From JAUWKC01 sp035529895 (GTDB taxonomy: Bacteria > Planctomycetota > Phycisphaerae > Sedimentisphaerales > Anaerobacaceae): a stretch of 64,000 nucleotides of DNA. A program made the translations under genes and the position numbers. The stretch spans positions 53,683 to 117,682 of the forward strand of contig DATKVV010000096.1 of the NCBI GenBank assembly GCA_035529895.1, read 5' to 3'. Within the stretch, counting starts at the first letter, position 1, and the number at the start of each line of letters is the position of its first letter. The notes below the pieces were generated by a model, which saw only the letters and a program-made list of their open reading frames with translations, had not been told where the DNA came from and searched no databases. Shown one piece after another: positions 56,901-64,000 of the stretch.

Positions 56901-57947
56901 ACCAAACTTGCAGTGATGGGCAACACCGCCGGCTACGAAACTGCCTTTACCGCCTATGCCCTCACCGACCCCAACGGCCGTTTTACCTTCTACGGCATAC
57001 CCACCGGCCGTCGATTCCTCTATTACGAAATCCCCGGCATGACAGGTTTCCAGAGATGGGCCGAAATGGGCAGATTTGAATTTGAAGCCGGAGTCAACAC
57101 AGACCTCGGCGACTTCGATGCCTATTTGGCCGATGTCACCATTGAGCTGACCGGCGACGACCCCCACCATCCCATCGCCGAGTGGCAGGTTTATGTACAA
57201 AAGTACGATCCAGAATCAGGCTCGCCCTGGGCCGGCAAAGTCGGCCGCCTCGCCGAAAGCTCCCACACCACGGACCCTTACACATTTTCCAACATCCCTC
57301 CCGGAGACTATGAGGCCGTCGCAAACTGCCAGGGTCAGCGATGGATTCACAAGCGCTTCCAAATCGAGCAGGGACACGAAAATTACAGCGTTTCCCTGCG
57401 CATCCCGTCCGGCTCTGCCGCACTGGCCGGAACAGTCAAATTCCCCCAGAGCGATGACGGCCCGCCCGAGATGACATTAAGGGCCCCCGACCACGACGTG
57501 GCTGTCTTCATAAAACCCGCTCCCGATGGCACCTTCAGCGTCGAAAACCTTCCCCAAGGCAAATACCTCGTGGCAAGAGGCCACAGCAGAACCGCCACGC
57601 TCAGTGAGATTACCTTGAGTGCCGGGCAGAGCAAAACCGTGGATATTGATCTTGGCGGTGACAGAGAGCAGAGAAGTGACGGCTATATGGTCGTGGTCGT
57701 GGTCGCTGAAGACGGCCAGCCCCTCGCCGGCGCCCAAGTCTGGCTCGAAAAACCCGGTCGGCTAATCAACCCACATTTTGATACGGATGTGGGAAAGTCA
57801 TTGCAAGGCGAGCCCGGCGAATACACCCTGCACGTCCAGTATCCCGGGTACACACCGGTCAAACAACAGGTCTATATGAAATCTCGAAAGGAGTTCAACA
57901 TTCAGCAAATCCTCGACCCTGTTGTTATTACCATGTCAAGGCAGTAA
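53973..57947 (+). CDS. ECF-type sigma factor fused to a transmembrane helix and carboxypeptidase-regulatory-like repeats
   Basis: 1324 residues, GGAGG before the ATG. Residues 1-95 form sigma region 2 (LRASLNGSSDAFEAIVRKYQ, ELAQQAFVNAWKNL, FRTWLCSIARSIIRNYF). About 130-185 is sigma region 4 (ALKQIPESYREPLVLFYREQ, LALSEGAARQRISRGRAML). After an alanine/threonine linker, residues 238-258 form one membrane helix (IITVAAVLAIGTAAIITY). A Thr/Pro-rich stretch to about 345 leads to repeated carboxypeptidase-regulatory-like domains (GVLSGLITDANTCQPIEGVE, LRGRVVDKHTGRPVTSF, IEGTVVDEAGKPIMGATIN, IEGYVYDRQGKPMPDTT). No anti-sigma gene is adjacent. The sigma part may be held at the membrane and released by proteolysis, which is inference. 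Confidence 0.88.
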   Translation: MAGQTTREIELLRASLNGSSDAFEAIVRKYQSLICAITYSATGDLDKSEELAQQAFVNAWKNLAQLKDLASFRTWLCSIARSIIRNYFRSQKRDIISRAAPIEEVSPELPDRFEPVEAAIGREQEQVIRQALKQIPESYREPLVLFYREQKSLKQVAEQLALSEGAARQRISRGRAMLKAQVAAMVETTLSRNGPTAAFTAAVAASIAGMAVGTSSAAAAAASTTGATGAGAASALTAKIITVAAVLAIGTAAIITYKKATSQTQSPTPSDTLPTVAQPDTPVAPPSIDIKTDIIPDDTSPGSRTTTAPETTPPSRNTDTVLTPAANTETEPKEFVFKPKGVLSGLITDANTCQPIEGVEIHISGHIATSDANGMYYFADIENDGPYSVRLEAKEHITPEEWKSPRESVLLRKDAQVVKHFELVKGCKLNLKAVDEQNDPVMNIGFFPAYTADEMGRGPKRKIYSNREGNAVIGGLRPAEYLIIAFHNDYALAGQRITLTDPNRVESLEFRMLKGIEVQGIALCSDGQPASRWQIQAEPDWFNCTRHKVGQKISEAGQFTLPYIIPGIHHVCISIPHEDGSSGLWSTDVNLPPEDGFLELDIPKVSPHARVSISGTIEFLGSEGGCSMWIHARDQSGNFGNTYLEKGQSEFQIDNLVPGLYTIDFDVMARDAEERIFENIRAPSEGLAFEIPLIKTGRLRGRVVDKHTGRPVTSFQVAILGERDLLHVTDPNGEFQLSAAGSKTHRVQITAEGFAPKTSQPITPDANRPAIIELAIPAAIEGTVVDEAGKPIMGATINYRYARSCDESPDAKYITATDANGTFVVDNVPQDSAWRCFVIKHPDYAPQIKLIDVEEGCVTYVEILLKKGGTIEGYVYDRQGKPMPDTTIYFMDESSYSYWKENRARLGSVVTDNNGFYNIAGLPEKLCFGFKQGPDQQLGTVCAGVVPVNGETLHIDFGGDSRTTGRLLRHGRPFADTKLAVMGNTAGYETAFTAYALTDPNGRFTFYGIPTGRRFLYYEIPGMTGFQRWAEMGRFEFEAGVNTDLGDFDAYLADVTIELTGDDPHHPIAEWQVYVQKYDPESGSPWAGKVGRLAESSHTTDPYTFSNIPPGDYEAVANCQGQRWIHKRFQIEQGHENYSVSLRIPSGSAALAGTVKFPQSDDGPPEMTLRAPDHDVAVFIKPAPDGTFSVENLPQGKYLVARGHSRTATLSEITLSAGQSKTVDIDLGGDREQRSDGYMVVVVVAEDGQPLAGAQVWLEKPGRLINPHFDTDVGKSLQGEPGEYTLHVQYPGYTPVKQQVYMKSRKEFNIQQILDPVVITMSRQ

Positions 57948-58024
57948 TAACCGTCTTTCCGGAAATAGGAATGTAGACTGTCAAGAATTTCTGCCAGCAG
58001 CCTCTCGCGATACGGCCAGAGAAA

Positions 58025-58816
58025 TCAGCCGTACTGCTTCAGGTAGATAATGATGCCCGTCAGTATCAGAATCACCCCCACACAGACCCCGATTGCGATT
58101 AGAAATATCCAAACAAACCGCCTGTTCTGCTTCGAAACCAGATACTTCAGATACCGGTCGCTCGTCGCAAAAGTCCTGCTCATCTGCATAATGCTGTCCG
58201 TCTGGCCGACCGTGCTCTGGTTCAGCTTGTCCAGAGTCTCATTGAACTTGTTGAAACTATCGGCCATTTGCACGTCCGTATCGGCCGCCGCCCCAAGCTG
58301 ATGGTTGATATTCACCAGAGCATCCGTCTGCTTGGCCGTCTCCGCCGGTATCCTTTCAACCGCATCTGCAAACTGCTCGTCCTTCGCCGCCGCTGTTTTC
58401 AATTCTTCCAGCAGCTGCTCTGTTATCTCCTTCTGGCTCTCCACCGCCGTCGGAAAGCTCTCCAGAAATTTCGGCAGCTGCTCGAGCCTGCTCATCAAAT
58501 CCTCGTGCTGCGCCACCTGGCGACTCAAATGCTCCTTGATCCCCCCAAGCTGCTCAATCAGCGTATTAAAACCCTCCTGAAGCTTCTCAAGCGACTCCTG
58601 CTTCTTCACCGGAGCAACCGCCTTCACCATCACCTTATCGCTCGCAGCCGCCTGTTCTTCCCCCCCGGCCTGTGCCGCCTGCCCCTCCTGACTGATTAGC
58701 CCATCCTCGTCTACCGCCACTTCCGACGGATAATCTTTCAGCTTCGACGGCTTGTGGACCTGCAGCCACTTGCTGGTCTTCGACTTCGTACTCGCCCAGA
58801 ATTCCTTCAGTTTCAT
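58025..58816 (-). CDS. Coiled-coil, C-terminally anchored protein of unknown function
   Basis: 263 residues from ATG 58816 (MKLKEFWASTKSKTSKWLQV); the longer frame lacks sense before it. An Ala/Gln/Glu-rich segment is followed by a long coiled coil (QEGFNTLIEQLGGIKEHLSR and EKLQ/ELKTAAAK heptads) and a single C-terminal transmembrane helix (FVWIFLIAIGVCVGVILILTGIIIYL). It looks like a tail-anchored membrane coiled-coil such as a chemoreceptor-like or division-linked scaffold, but no family is recognised. Stands alone. Confidence 0.7.
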   Translation of the reverse strand: MKLKEFWASTKSKTSKWLQVHKPSKLKDYPSEVAVDEDGLISQEGQAAQAGGEEQAAASDKVMVKAVAPVKKQESLEKLQEGFNTLIEQLGGIKEHLSRQVAQHEDLMSRLEQLPKFLESFPTAVESQKEITEQLLEELKTAAAKDEQFADAVERIPAETAKQTDALVNINHQLGAAADTDVQMADSFNKFNETLDKLNQSTVGQTDSIMQMSRTFATSDRYLKYLVSKQNRRFVWIFLIAIGVCVGVILILTGIIIYLKQYG

Positions 58817-59001
58817 TTTCAAAGCCCCTGAAAAATGGTATAAGACCGCTTGAGGCCGCGTCCTTCCACCACATAGCTTCGGCCGGCCTGCAAATTGATA
58901 ACTTCCAATCCCCATTAGAAGCTTTTATTGCTGCAAATACAAGTCATTTCTGCTAATATTACCGGCTCAGTCCGCAAAATAGGCAAAGAAAGGGCCGGCA
59001 A

Positions 59002-59955
59002 ATGAAGTTAGTTACTTACGCCAGAAATCAGTCAGTCTCCTGTGGAATCCTCACTGATGACCGAATTATCGACGCCCAGGCCCTCTGGCCGGGCCCAAAT
59101 CCGCCCCGCAGCGTAAAACAAATCCTCCGAAGAGGCCCCGACTGCCTCAAAAAACTCGCCGACTTGGCCGCCTCCGCCGACGTAATAACAACCCCCTTGG
59201 ATACCGTCAAACTGCTCGCCCCCATCCCCCGCCCGGGCAAACTGCTCGCGCTGGCGGGCAACTACGCCCAGCATCTCAAGGAGGTCGGCGGCAAAATCGG
59301 AATGTCCGATTCCCCGCGCCGCGCAACCACTCCGAGGGCCTTTATTATGCCCGCCACCGCCGTAATAGGCCCCGATGAACAAATCCCCTGGCCGCCCTAC
59401 AGCCAAACCATCGATTACGAAATCGAACTGGCCGTCGTCATCGGCAAAAACACAAAGTGCGTCAGCATCACCGATGCCCTCGATTACGTCGCCGGCTACA
59501 CCATCGCCAACGACGTATCCGCACGAACCGTCACCTTCAAAACCAATCGCATCGAACGACCCTGGGATGAATTCTATGACTGGCTCAACGGCAAATGGGC
59601 CGACGGCTTCTGCCCCCTCGGTCCCTACCTCTTGACCGCCGACGAAATCGAGGATGTGCACAATCTCAGTCTGACCCTCAAGGTCAACGGCAGCGTCCGC
59701 CAGAACGCCGGCACCGACCAGATGATTTACTCCGTCGCCGACATCGTCTCGTTCCTCAGCCACCTGATGACCCTCGAGCCTGGCGACATCATCGCCACCG
59801 GCACACCCGCCGGCGTCGCCCTGGCCACCGGCGACTACCTGAAACCCGGCGACAAAATCGAATGTACCATCGATAAGCTCGGAACCCTCACAAACACCCT
59901 CGGCCCAAAACCCGAAAAATTCTACTACCCCCTCACAAAACAAGTCCGAAGCTAA
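59002..59955 (+). CDS. Fumarylacetoacetate hydrolase family protein
   Basis: 317 residues. The FAH core has GKLLALAGNYAQHLKEVGG, the metal-binding EIELAVVIGK and NDVSARTV, and TPAGVALATGDYLKPGD. The family cleaves C-C bonds or hydrates 2-oxo acids in aromatic and sugar breakdown (2-keto-3-deoxy acids, oxaloacetate). The substrate cannot be told from sequence. Full length. No pathway neighbours, so its role is open. Confidence 0.9.
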   Translation: MKLVTYARNQSVSCGILTDDRIIDAQALWPGPNPPRSVKQILRRGPDCLKKLADLAASADVITTPLDTVKLLAPIPRPGKLLALAGNYAQHLKEVGGKIGMSDSPRRATTPRAFIMPATAVIGPDEQIPWPPYSQTIDYEIELAVVIGKNTKCVSITDALDYVAGYTIANDVSARTVTFKTNRIERPWDEFYDWLNGKWADGFCPLGPYLLTADEIEDVHNLSLTLKVNGSVRQNAGTDQMIYSVADIVSFLSHLMTLEPGDIIATGTPAGVALATGDYLKPGDKIECTIDKLGTLTNTLGPKPEKFYYPLTKQVRS

Positions 59956-60030
59956 ACCGACAAACCCGACAGCGCAGCTAAGGATTAGCCGCCTGCCAGC
60001 GCCTTGGACGCGCCCGCCCAACTGCCCGGC

Positions 60031-60909
60031 CTAATCACCCCTGTTTTTCCGCTCCGGCTTATACGCTTTGAACACTCGCCCCTTCGGCGCACCCGATGTC
60101 ACCGTGCTCGGCTTGCACGAAAACCAGCACCCCGCCAGCGTTATCGAGCTGTACGCCTTCGGATTGGGAAAATACATCGCCATCGCGTCAATCTTCTTCG
60201 GCTGCAAATTCGAATCATTGTCGGTGTACCTGTAGGTGACATCATTCAGCGTCACGCTGAAAACCAAAGTGCTCGCGCCCGTCCGCTCCACCCGCAAAAT
60301 CAGCGGCGAATACACCCCAAGCTCCAGACCAAACCCGCTTACGTCCAGCGACCCCCCGTACGGCCCCGCCTCCTGCAGCAGCGATTCGCACACCCCCTCT
60401 TCAAAGGCCTTCGTCCGCTTCATAATCTTGCCCGGTATCGCGTCACTGTGCTCCCGCCGTGTCCCCACCGCCAGATGCGGACATATCCTCGCACAATAAC
60501 CAAGATACCCGCACCATATCTCATTCTTGTATCCCGTCCCGTCCCGCTCGATGTGTCCCTTTCCGTTCGAATCGAACAGTCCTATCCGCAAATCCCCCGT
60601 CCCCGAAAGCATCGTCGGGTCCGTCGAGGCCGCGCCCGTCTTCTTCCCCTCCGCCTTGAACATATACACCACTTCCGCCGCGTCCCCCACCTCACTCACG
60701 CGCATCTCCGGCAGCCGCACCGTCACCTGGTCCGGCGCACGCGGATTCATCCAGACCAGTTGATAGTCCTCATTGAGAACAAGCCTGCCCGCGTCCTCAC
60801 TGTGATACCACCTCAGCCCGTCGAACCGCGCCGCCGCCCGCGCCCCCGACGCCGCCAAACCGAACCACACCCCCAAAACAACAATCGCCCAAACTGCCCG
60901 CCTCTCCAT
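60031..60909 (-). CDS. Secreted protein of unknown function
   Basis: 292 residues from ATG 60909, with GGAGG ten bases upstream. Signal peptide (AVWAIVVLGVWFGLAASGARA). The mature part is beta-rich: FDGLRWYHSEDAGRLVLNED, VRIGLFDSNGKGHI-like and LEYLILRV-type segments, with a Cys pair and a C-terminal basic end. It resembles jelly-roll or LamG-like carbohydrate-binding proteins but no family is certain. It precedes two more small secreted or orphan genes on the same strand. Confidence 0.6.
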   Translation of the reverse strand: MERRAVWAIVVLGVWFGLAASGARAAARFDGLRWYHSEDAGRLVLNEDYQLVWMNPRAPDQVTVRLPEMRVSEVGDAAEVVYMFKAEGKKTGAASTDPTMLSGTGDLRIGLFDSNGKGHIERDGTGYKNEIWCGYLGYCARICPHLAVGTRREHSDAIPGKIMKRTKAFEEGVCESLLQEAGPYGGSLDVSGFGLELGVYSPLILRVERTGASTLVFSVTLNDVTYRYTDNDSNLQPKKIDAMAMYFPNPKAYSSITLAGCWFSCKPSTVTSGAPKGRVFKAYKPERKNRGD

Positions 60910-61024
60910 TACGTTAATCCTCCAAACCAAAAAAACCTCATACCCGAAACCCGTTTCCAATTCACCCCCGATTCACCCGTCCGCCCCTTCGAAAGCGTCC
61001 CTGTCCCTGTCCCCATCCCCGGCT

Positions 61025-61438
61025 TCACACGCACTCGTCCCGCAGCCCGCTGAAGTACCTCTTGAAATCCTCAACCTCCCTCCTGTAAAACTCCCGCACT
61101 ATCTCCTTCAGCCTGTCCCTGTCCAGAACCCCTATCTCCCTCGAATACACCCCCTCCCACCTCACAAACAGCACCGACCTGGGCTCCGGACACTCGAATT
61201 TCACCCTGTACTCCTTGTCCCCGTACACGCATATCTCCATAAAAGTCCTCTCGTCGTGCAAAAACCCGAACATGCTCCCCGCCGCAATCTCTTCCGCCGA
61301 CCCCTCAAGTCCCTTTTGGCTCTCGATATATTCCTCGATAATCTTCTCCGCCTCTTCGCACGACGCCGCCCCCTTTTCCTCCGTCTCCAGCTCCTCGTTC
61401 ACAACATACCAGTTTATATCATTCTCGTTCATTCCCAT
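61025..61438 (-). CDS. Uncharacterised acidic protein
   Basis: 137 residues (MGMNENDINWYVVNEELETE), strongly acidic at first, with VKFECPEPRSVLFVRWEGVY and ending KEIVREFYRREVEDFKRYFS. Mixed alpha/beta. No signal peptide and no recognised family. It lies between two secreted-protein genes on the same strand. Possibly a small cytoplasmic or immunity-type protein; I cannot say more. Confidence 0.55.
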   Translation of the reverse strand: MGMNENDINWYVVNEELETEEKGAASCEEAEKIIEEYIESQKGLEGSAEEIAAGSMFGFLHDERTFMEICVYGDKEYRVKFECPEPRSVLFVRWEGVYSREIGVLDRDRLKEIVREFYRREVEDFKRYFSGLRDECV

Positions 61439-61531
61439 TCAGCCTCAGCCACACCCCCCGCGCGCCGCAGACTCTCACCCCGCCTCTCGCACTCCGATTT
61501 CGCCTCGCCGCCCGACCCCAGCAGCCCCCTC

Positions 61532-62335
61532 TCACTGGCCCTTAAAAAGCATCCTTATCTCCTCCTCCGACAGCGCCCGCTCGTATATCCGCACCTCATC
61601 CAGCGCCCCCTTAAACCCCTTCCCTATCCGCACGTCCAGCTCCCCCGGCGTATCAATCGGCCAAAGATCCAGAATCCCAATGTCGTGGATTATCGCCCGC
61701 TCCCCGTCCAGAAACACCTCCACATCATCGTGGAGGTTCGGCGGCGCCCCCTCCCTCACCACCGCCGCCACGTGGTGCCACGCGTCGTCGTTGGTCTTGG
61801 CGTTCATATACAGATACCCCCCCTCCGGCGTAACCCCGATTCGCCCGCGCCCCTCCACGTGCCCGAATATGAACATCCCCCCGCCTTCATCCCGTCCCCA
61901 CGCCAGTATCTCACCCCTGTCGCTCCGCGTCTTTATCCACGCCGCCACCGTCCGCGGCGCCGTCCCCGTAATCCCTTTATACCCCTCCGCCTCCACGTAA
62001 TTATCGCCCCCCCCGAACTGCAGCGCCTTGCCCACGCGCCCCTCCGTCGAATTGCCCTCAAAAGACATTCCCCCCTTCAGCGTCCCCTTATGCCCTTTTC
62101 CCGACGAGTCCGCCGCCGTCGTCCCCGACCCCTCCTCGAGCTTCCACCAGCACACAAGGCCCCGCCCCGTGTCCGGCCCAACCGCCTCCGCCTCCTCCAC
62201 CCGCGCCGCCCGCATCGTCGCCGGCTTCGCCTCCCTCTCTCTGCCCCCGCCTGCCGTCTCATCCGCCTTCTTCTTGCATCCGGCGACCATCACCACCGCC
62301 CCGGCCGCCACAATCATCAAAAGTACACGCTTCAT
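61532..62335 (-). CDS. LamG-domain lipoprotein
   Basis: 267 residues from ATG 62335, with AAGGAG upstream. The lipobox is VMVAGC (VLLMIVAAGAVVMVAGC), followed by a charged linker. The C-terminal 200 residues are a LamG/concanavalin-like domain (LVCWWKLEEGSGTTAADSSG, VAAWIKTRSD, WHHVAAVVREG, ALDEVRIYERAL). Anchored to the outer or inner membrane facing outward; likely binds sugars. Typical of planctomycete surface proteins. Confidence 0.85.
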   Translation of the reverse strand: MKRVLLMIVAAGAVVMVAGCKKKADETAGGGREREAKPATMRAARVEEAEAVGPDTGRGLVCWWKLEEGSGTTAADSSGKGHKGTLKGGMSFEGNSTEGRVGKALQFGGGDNYVEAEGYKGITGTAPRTVAAWIKTRSDRGEILAWGRDEGGGMFIFGHVEGRGRIGVTPEGGYLYMNAKTNDDAWHHVAAVVREGAPPNLHDDVEVFLDGERAIIHDIGILDLWPIDTPGELDVRIGKGFKGALDEVRIYERALSEEEIRMLFKGQ

Positions 62336-62686
62336 AACAAATCTCCTTAAAACCTGCGCCACCCAATTACCCCCCAAGCCTACCAAATCCCCCTCCGCCA
62401 CGCAACCCCCTTCTCTTCCTGCCCCCCCTCGCCCCTGTCATTGCGAGCGCAGCGCGGCAATCTCAACCCTCTCATTTCCCCCTTGCCCCTGTCATTGCGA
62501 GCGCAGCGCGGCAATCTCAATCTTCTCATTTCCCTCCTGCGCACCTCCAAACCCGGGGGTCATCCCGACCGACCGCAGCGCCCGCTTGTCATCCCGACCG
62601 AGCGAAGCGAGCGGAGGGATCTGGCCTCCACACATTATCAACCCCCCGTCTATATCCCCGCCAAGGCAGCAATGCACGCCCGTTAC
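62336..62686. other. Intergenic region with REP-like units, left flank of the CRISPR array
   Basis: About 350 bases. It contains the REP-like units at 62437-62622 (separate entry) and then about 65 bases before the first CRISPR repeat. No leader-like A/T-rich block and no gene in the left flank. No anti-repeat was found in the window. Confidence 0.45.
62437..62622. repeat. REP-like intergenic repeats beside the CRISPR array
   Basis: Two 30-base copies of GTCATTGCGAGCGCAGCGCGG, at 62437-62466 and 62491-62520, form a tandem repeat with a period of 54 bases. A second type starts TCATCCCGACCGA, in two versions, ending GCGGAGGGATCT at 62622. These elements are common as intergenic repeats in many bacteria, and translated open frames over them give false proteins. 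Confidence 0.75.
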
Positions 62687-64000
62687 CTTGTGGCTTGCAC
62701 TCAGGGGCGGATCAGTTACAATCTTGTGCTATGGATGCCGAGAACGACAAGAGTTGTGGCTTGCACTCAGGGACGGATCAGTTACAATGATGTCCTCCCT
62801 CTCCCCGAAATCAGGCGAGTTGTGGCTTGCACTCAGGGACGGATCAGTTACAATTTCTCTGGCATCAATCAGACTCCTTCGCGGGTTGTGGCTTGCACTC
62901 AGGCTCGGATCAGTTACAATGCTTGTTGAGCAGGCAAGACAGGAAAGAGAGTTGTGGCTTGCACTCAGGCTCGGATCAGTTACAATTCGCCGGATCACGG
63001 TCTGTATCTCGAAAGAGTTGTGGCTTGCACTCAGGCTCGGATCAGTTACAATTCTGATAGGGTGGAGTTTGGCCCGAATGGGTTGTGGCTTGCACTCAGG
63101 CTCGGATCAGTTACAATTCAGCGCTTAATTGGTCGGTAATCGCACGGTTGTGGCTTGCACTCAGGCTCGGATCAGTTACAATTCATTGTTTTGTTTGCCA
63201 ATGCCCAAGCGGTTGTGGCTTGCACTCAGGCTCGGATCAGTTACAATAGATGATTATGACACAACCACAATTCAAAAGTTGTGGCTTGCACTCAGGCTCG
63301 GATCAGTTACAATAAATTCAACGCCGAGATTCAAAGGCGTTTGTTGTGGCTTGCACTCAGGCTCGGATCAGTTACAATACAAGATGCTATTGGTATTTAT
63401 TCACTTGAGTTGTGGCTTGCACTCAGGCTCGGATCAGTTACAATCGCCGGCGATATCCAAAGCATCGGTAACGCGTTGTGGCTTGCACTCAGGCTCGGAT
63501 CAGTTACAATCAAGGCCGCCGGGGTTGCTATGACCGAAGCGTTGTGGCTTGCACTCAGGCTCGGATCAGTTACAATAAAAAACAAGATACGCCTTTAAGC
63601 ACCTGGGTTGTGGCTTGCACTCAGGCTCGGATCAGTTACAATCGCAAGATGAAGTTGCTCCCGAAGACCATTGTTGTGGCTTGCACTCAGGCTCGGATCA
63701 GTTACAATAGATGATTATGACACAACCACAATTCACAAGTTGTGGCTTGCACTCAGGCTCGGATCAGTTACAATTATGGCGTATGTTGCAAAATGTCGAT
63801 GTGGGTTGTGGCTTGCACTCAGGCTCGGATCAGTTACAATTATCGCTGTAAACTTGGTGCAGTATCTTGGGTTGTGGCTTGCACTCAGGCTCGGATCAGT
63901 TACAATAATAGTGTTCTGCGATTCATTATAGCGCCAGTTGTGGCTTGCACTCAGGCTCGGATCAGTTACAATCTATCCCTTCGATTTCCCATCCATCGGG
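62687..64000 (+). CRISPR. CRISPR array, type II-C-like repeats, 20 repeats visible, continues past the edge
   Basis: 36-base repeats start GTTGTGGCTTGC and end ATCAGTTACAAT. Start positions are 62687, 62753, 62819, 62885, 62951, 63017, 63082, 63147, 63212, 63278, 63343, 63409, 63475, 63541, 63607, 63673, 63739, 63805, 63871 and 63937. The 19 complete spacers are 29 or 30 bases; the 20th (63973-64000) is cut by the edge. Repeat positions 1-9 pair with 28-36 (GTTGTGGCT with AGTTACAAT, three G-T), and the last six bases TACAAT form a promoter-like -10. Both are hallmarks of Neisseria-type II-C repeats. The first repeat differs at positions 1, 20 and 21, the second and third at 20 and 21. No cas gene lies in the window. 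Confidence 0.97.

Noticed and set aside
60004..61053. 349-residue and similar Arg/Pro-rich frames on the plus strand at 60-62.4 kb
   Set aside because: Shadows of three minus-strand genes. Extreme Arg and Pro content comes from the reverse reading.
62336..62686. Leader or tracrRNA to the left of the CRISPR array
   Set aside because: No A/T-rich leader and no complement to the repeat was found. The decayed repeats suggest this is the old end.
62441..62929. 162-residue frame with RAQRGNLN and ERSERRDLAS
   Set aside because: It is a translation of REP-like intergenic repeats and CRISPR repeats. No ribosome-binding site.
62729..63931. Open reading frames through the CRISPR array (repeated WLALRLGSVTI or VACTQARISYN peptides)
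   Set aside because: They are translated repeat units, not genes. The period of 65-66 bases and the identity of the repeats show it is an array.

Overview
The window looks like a chromosomal piece of a Planctomycetota bacterium, probably class Phycisphaerae. This rests on gene content, not on a database search. Secreted proteins end in dockerin-like calcium repeats or a PEP-CTERM tail. Pseudopilin-like proteins have an H-X9-DG type C-terminus. A sigma factor carries a transmembrane helix and a very long extracytoplasmic-looking tail. Secreted proteins contain LamG, BNR and FGE-like modules. Housekeeping genes are complete and intact, so most of the window is ordinary chromosome with accessory loci at the right end.

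Layout. 1-5.5 kb: end of a sensor histidine kinase, a secreted DUF4185-like protein, a secreted transglutaminase-like protein, a PPi-type phosphofructokinase, and a small protein translationally coupled to a nucleotidyltransferase. 5.9-13.1 kb: addB-addA helicase-nuclease pair (minus strand). 13.4-22.2 kb: NfeD/S49-like protease, a 1481-residue secreted mosaic, a TPR lipoprotein and a GEVED/dockerin-like protein. 22.5-26.3 kb: radical SAM protein with a helix-hairpin-helix end, then ftsK. 26.8-32.6 kb: tRNA-Gln, glmU, prs, rplY, pth, rpsF, ssb, rpsR, rplI, a dense translation and envelope-precursor operon closed by a terminator. 32.9-41.6 kb: K+/H+ antiporter, small genes, a membrane spermidine-synthase-like protein coupled to an anchored Pcm, a pseudopilin-like protein and a beta-propeller/dockerin-like protein. 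41.9-49.9 kb: tRNA-Gly, tig, two clpP genes, a lipoprotein, thiD2-thiE, a LexA-like self-cleaving type repressor, a kinase-like protein and comF. 49.9-53.7 kb: a minus-strand operon read from a cobalamin riboswitch with its own terminator. 54-62.3 kb: sigma factor fusion, a coiled-coil tail-anchored protein, an FAH-family hydrolase and small secreted proteins. 62.4-64 kb: REP-like repeats, then a CRISPR array that runs off the right edge.

Most interesting parts. (1) The cobalamin riboswitch plus intrinsic terminator controls a PEP-CTERM surface protein with a transcobalamin-like (DUF4430-like) look, a dockerin-tailed surface protein, a pseudopilin-like protein and a PP-loop ATPase: a candidate surface system for B12 capture or sensing. 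(2) The CRISPR array has 20 visible 36-base repeats of type II-C character with an internal promoter-like TACAAT at each repeat end, two spacers that differ by one base near the presumed PAM side, and decayed repeats at the left end. No cas gene is in the window. (3) An ECF-type sigma factor is fused through one membrane helix to about 1060 residues of carboxypeptidase-regulatory-like domains. Two neighbouring genes (thiE and the LexA-like gene) have promoter -10 boxes so close to the start codon that they may be leaderless.
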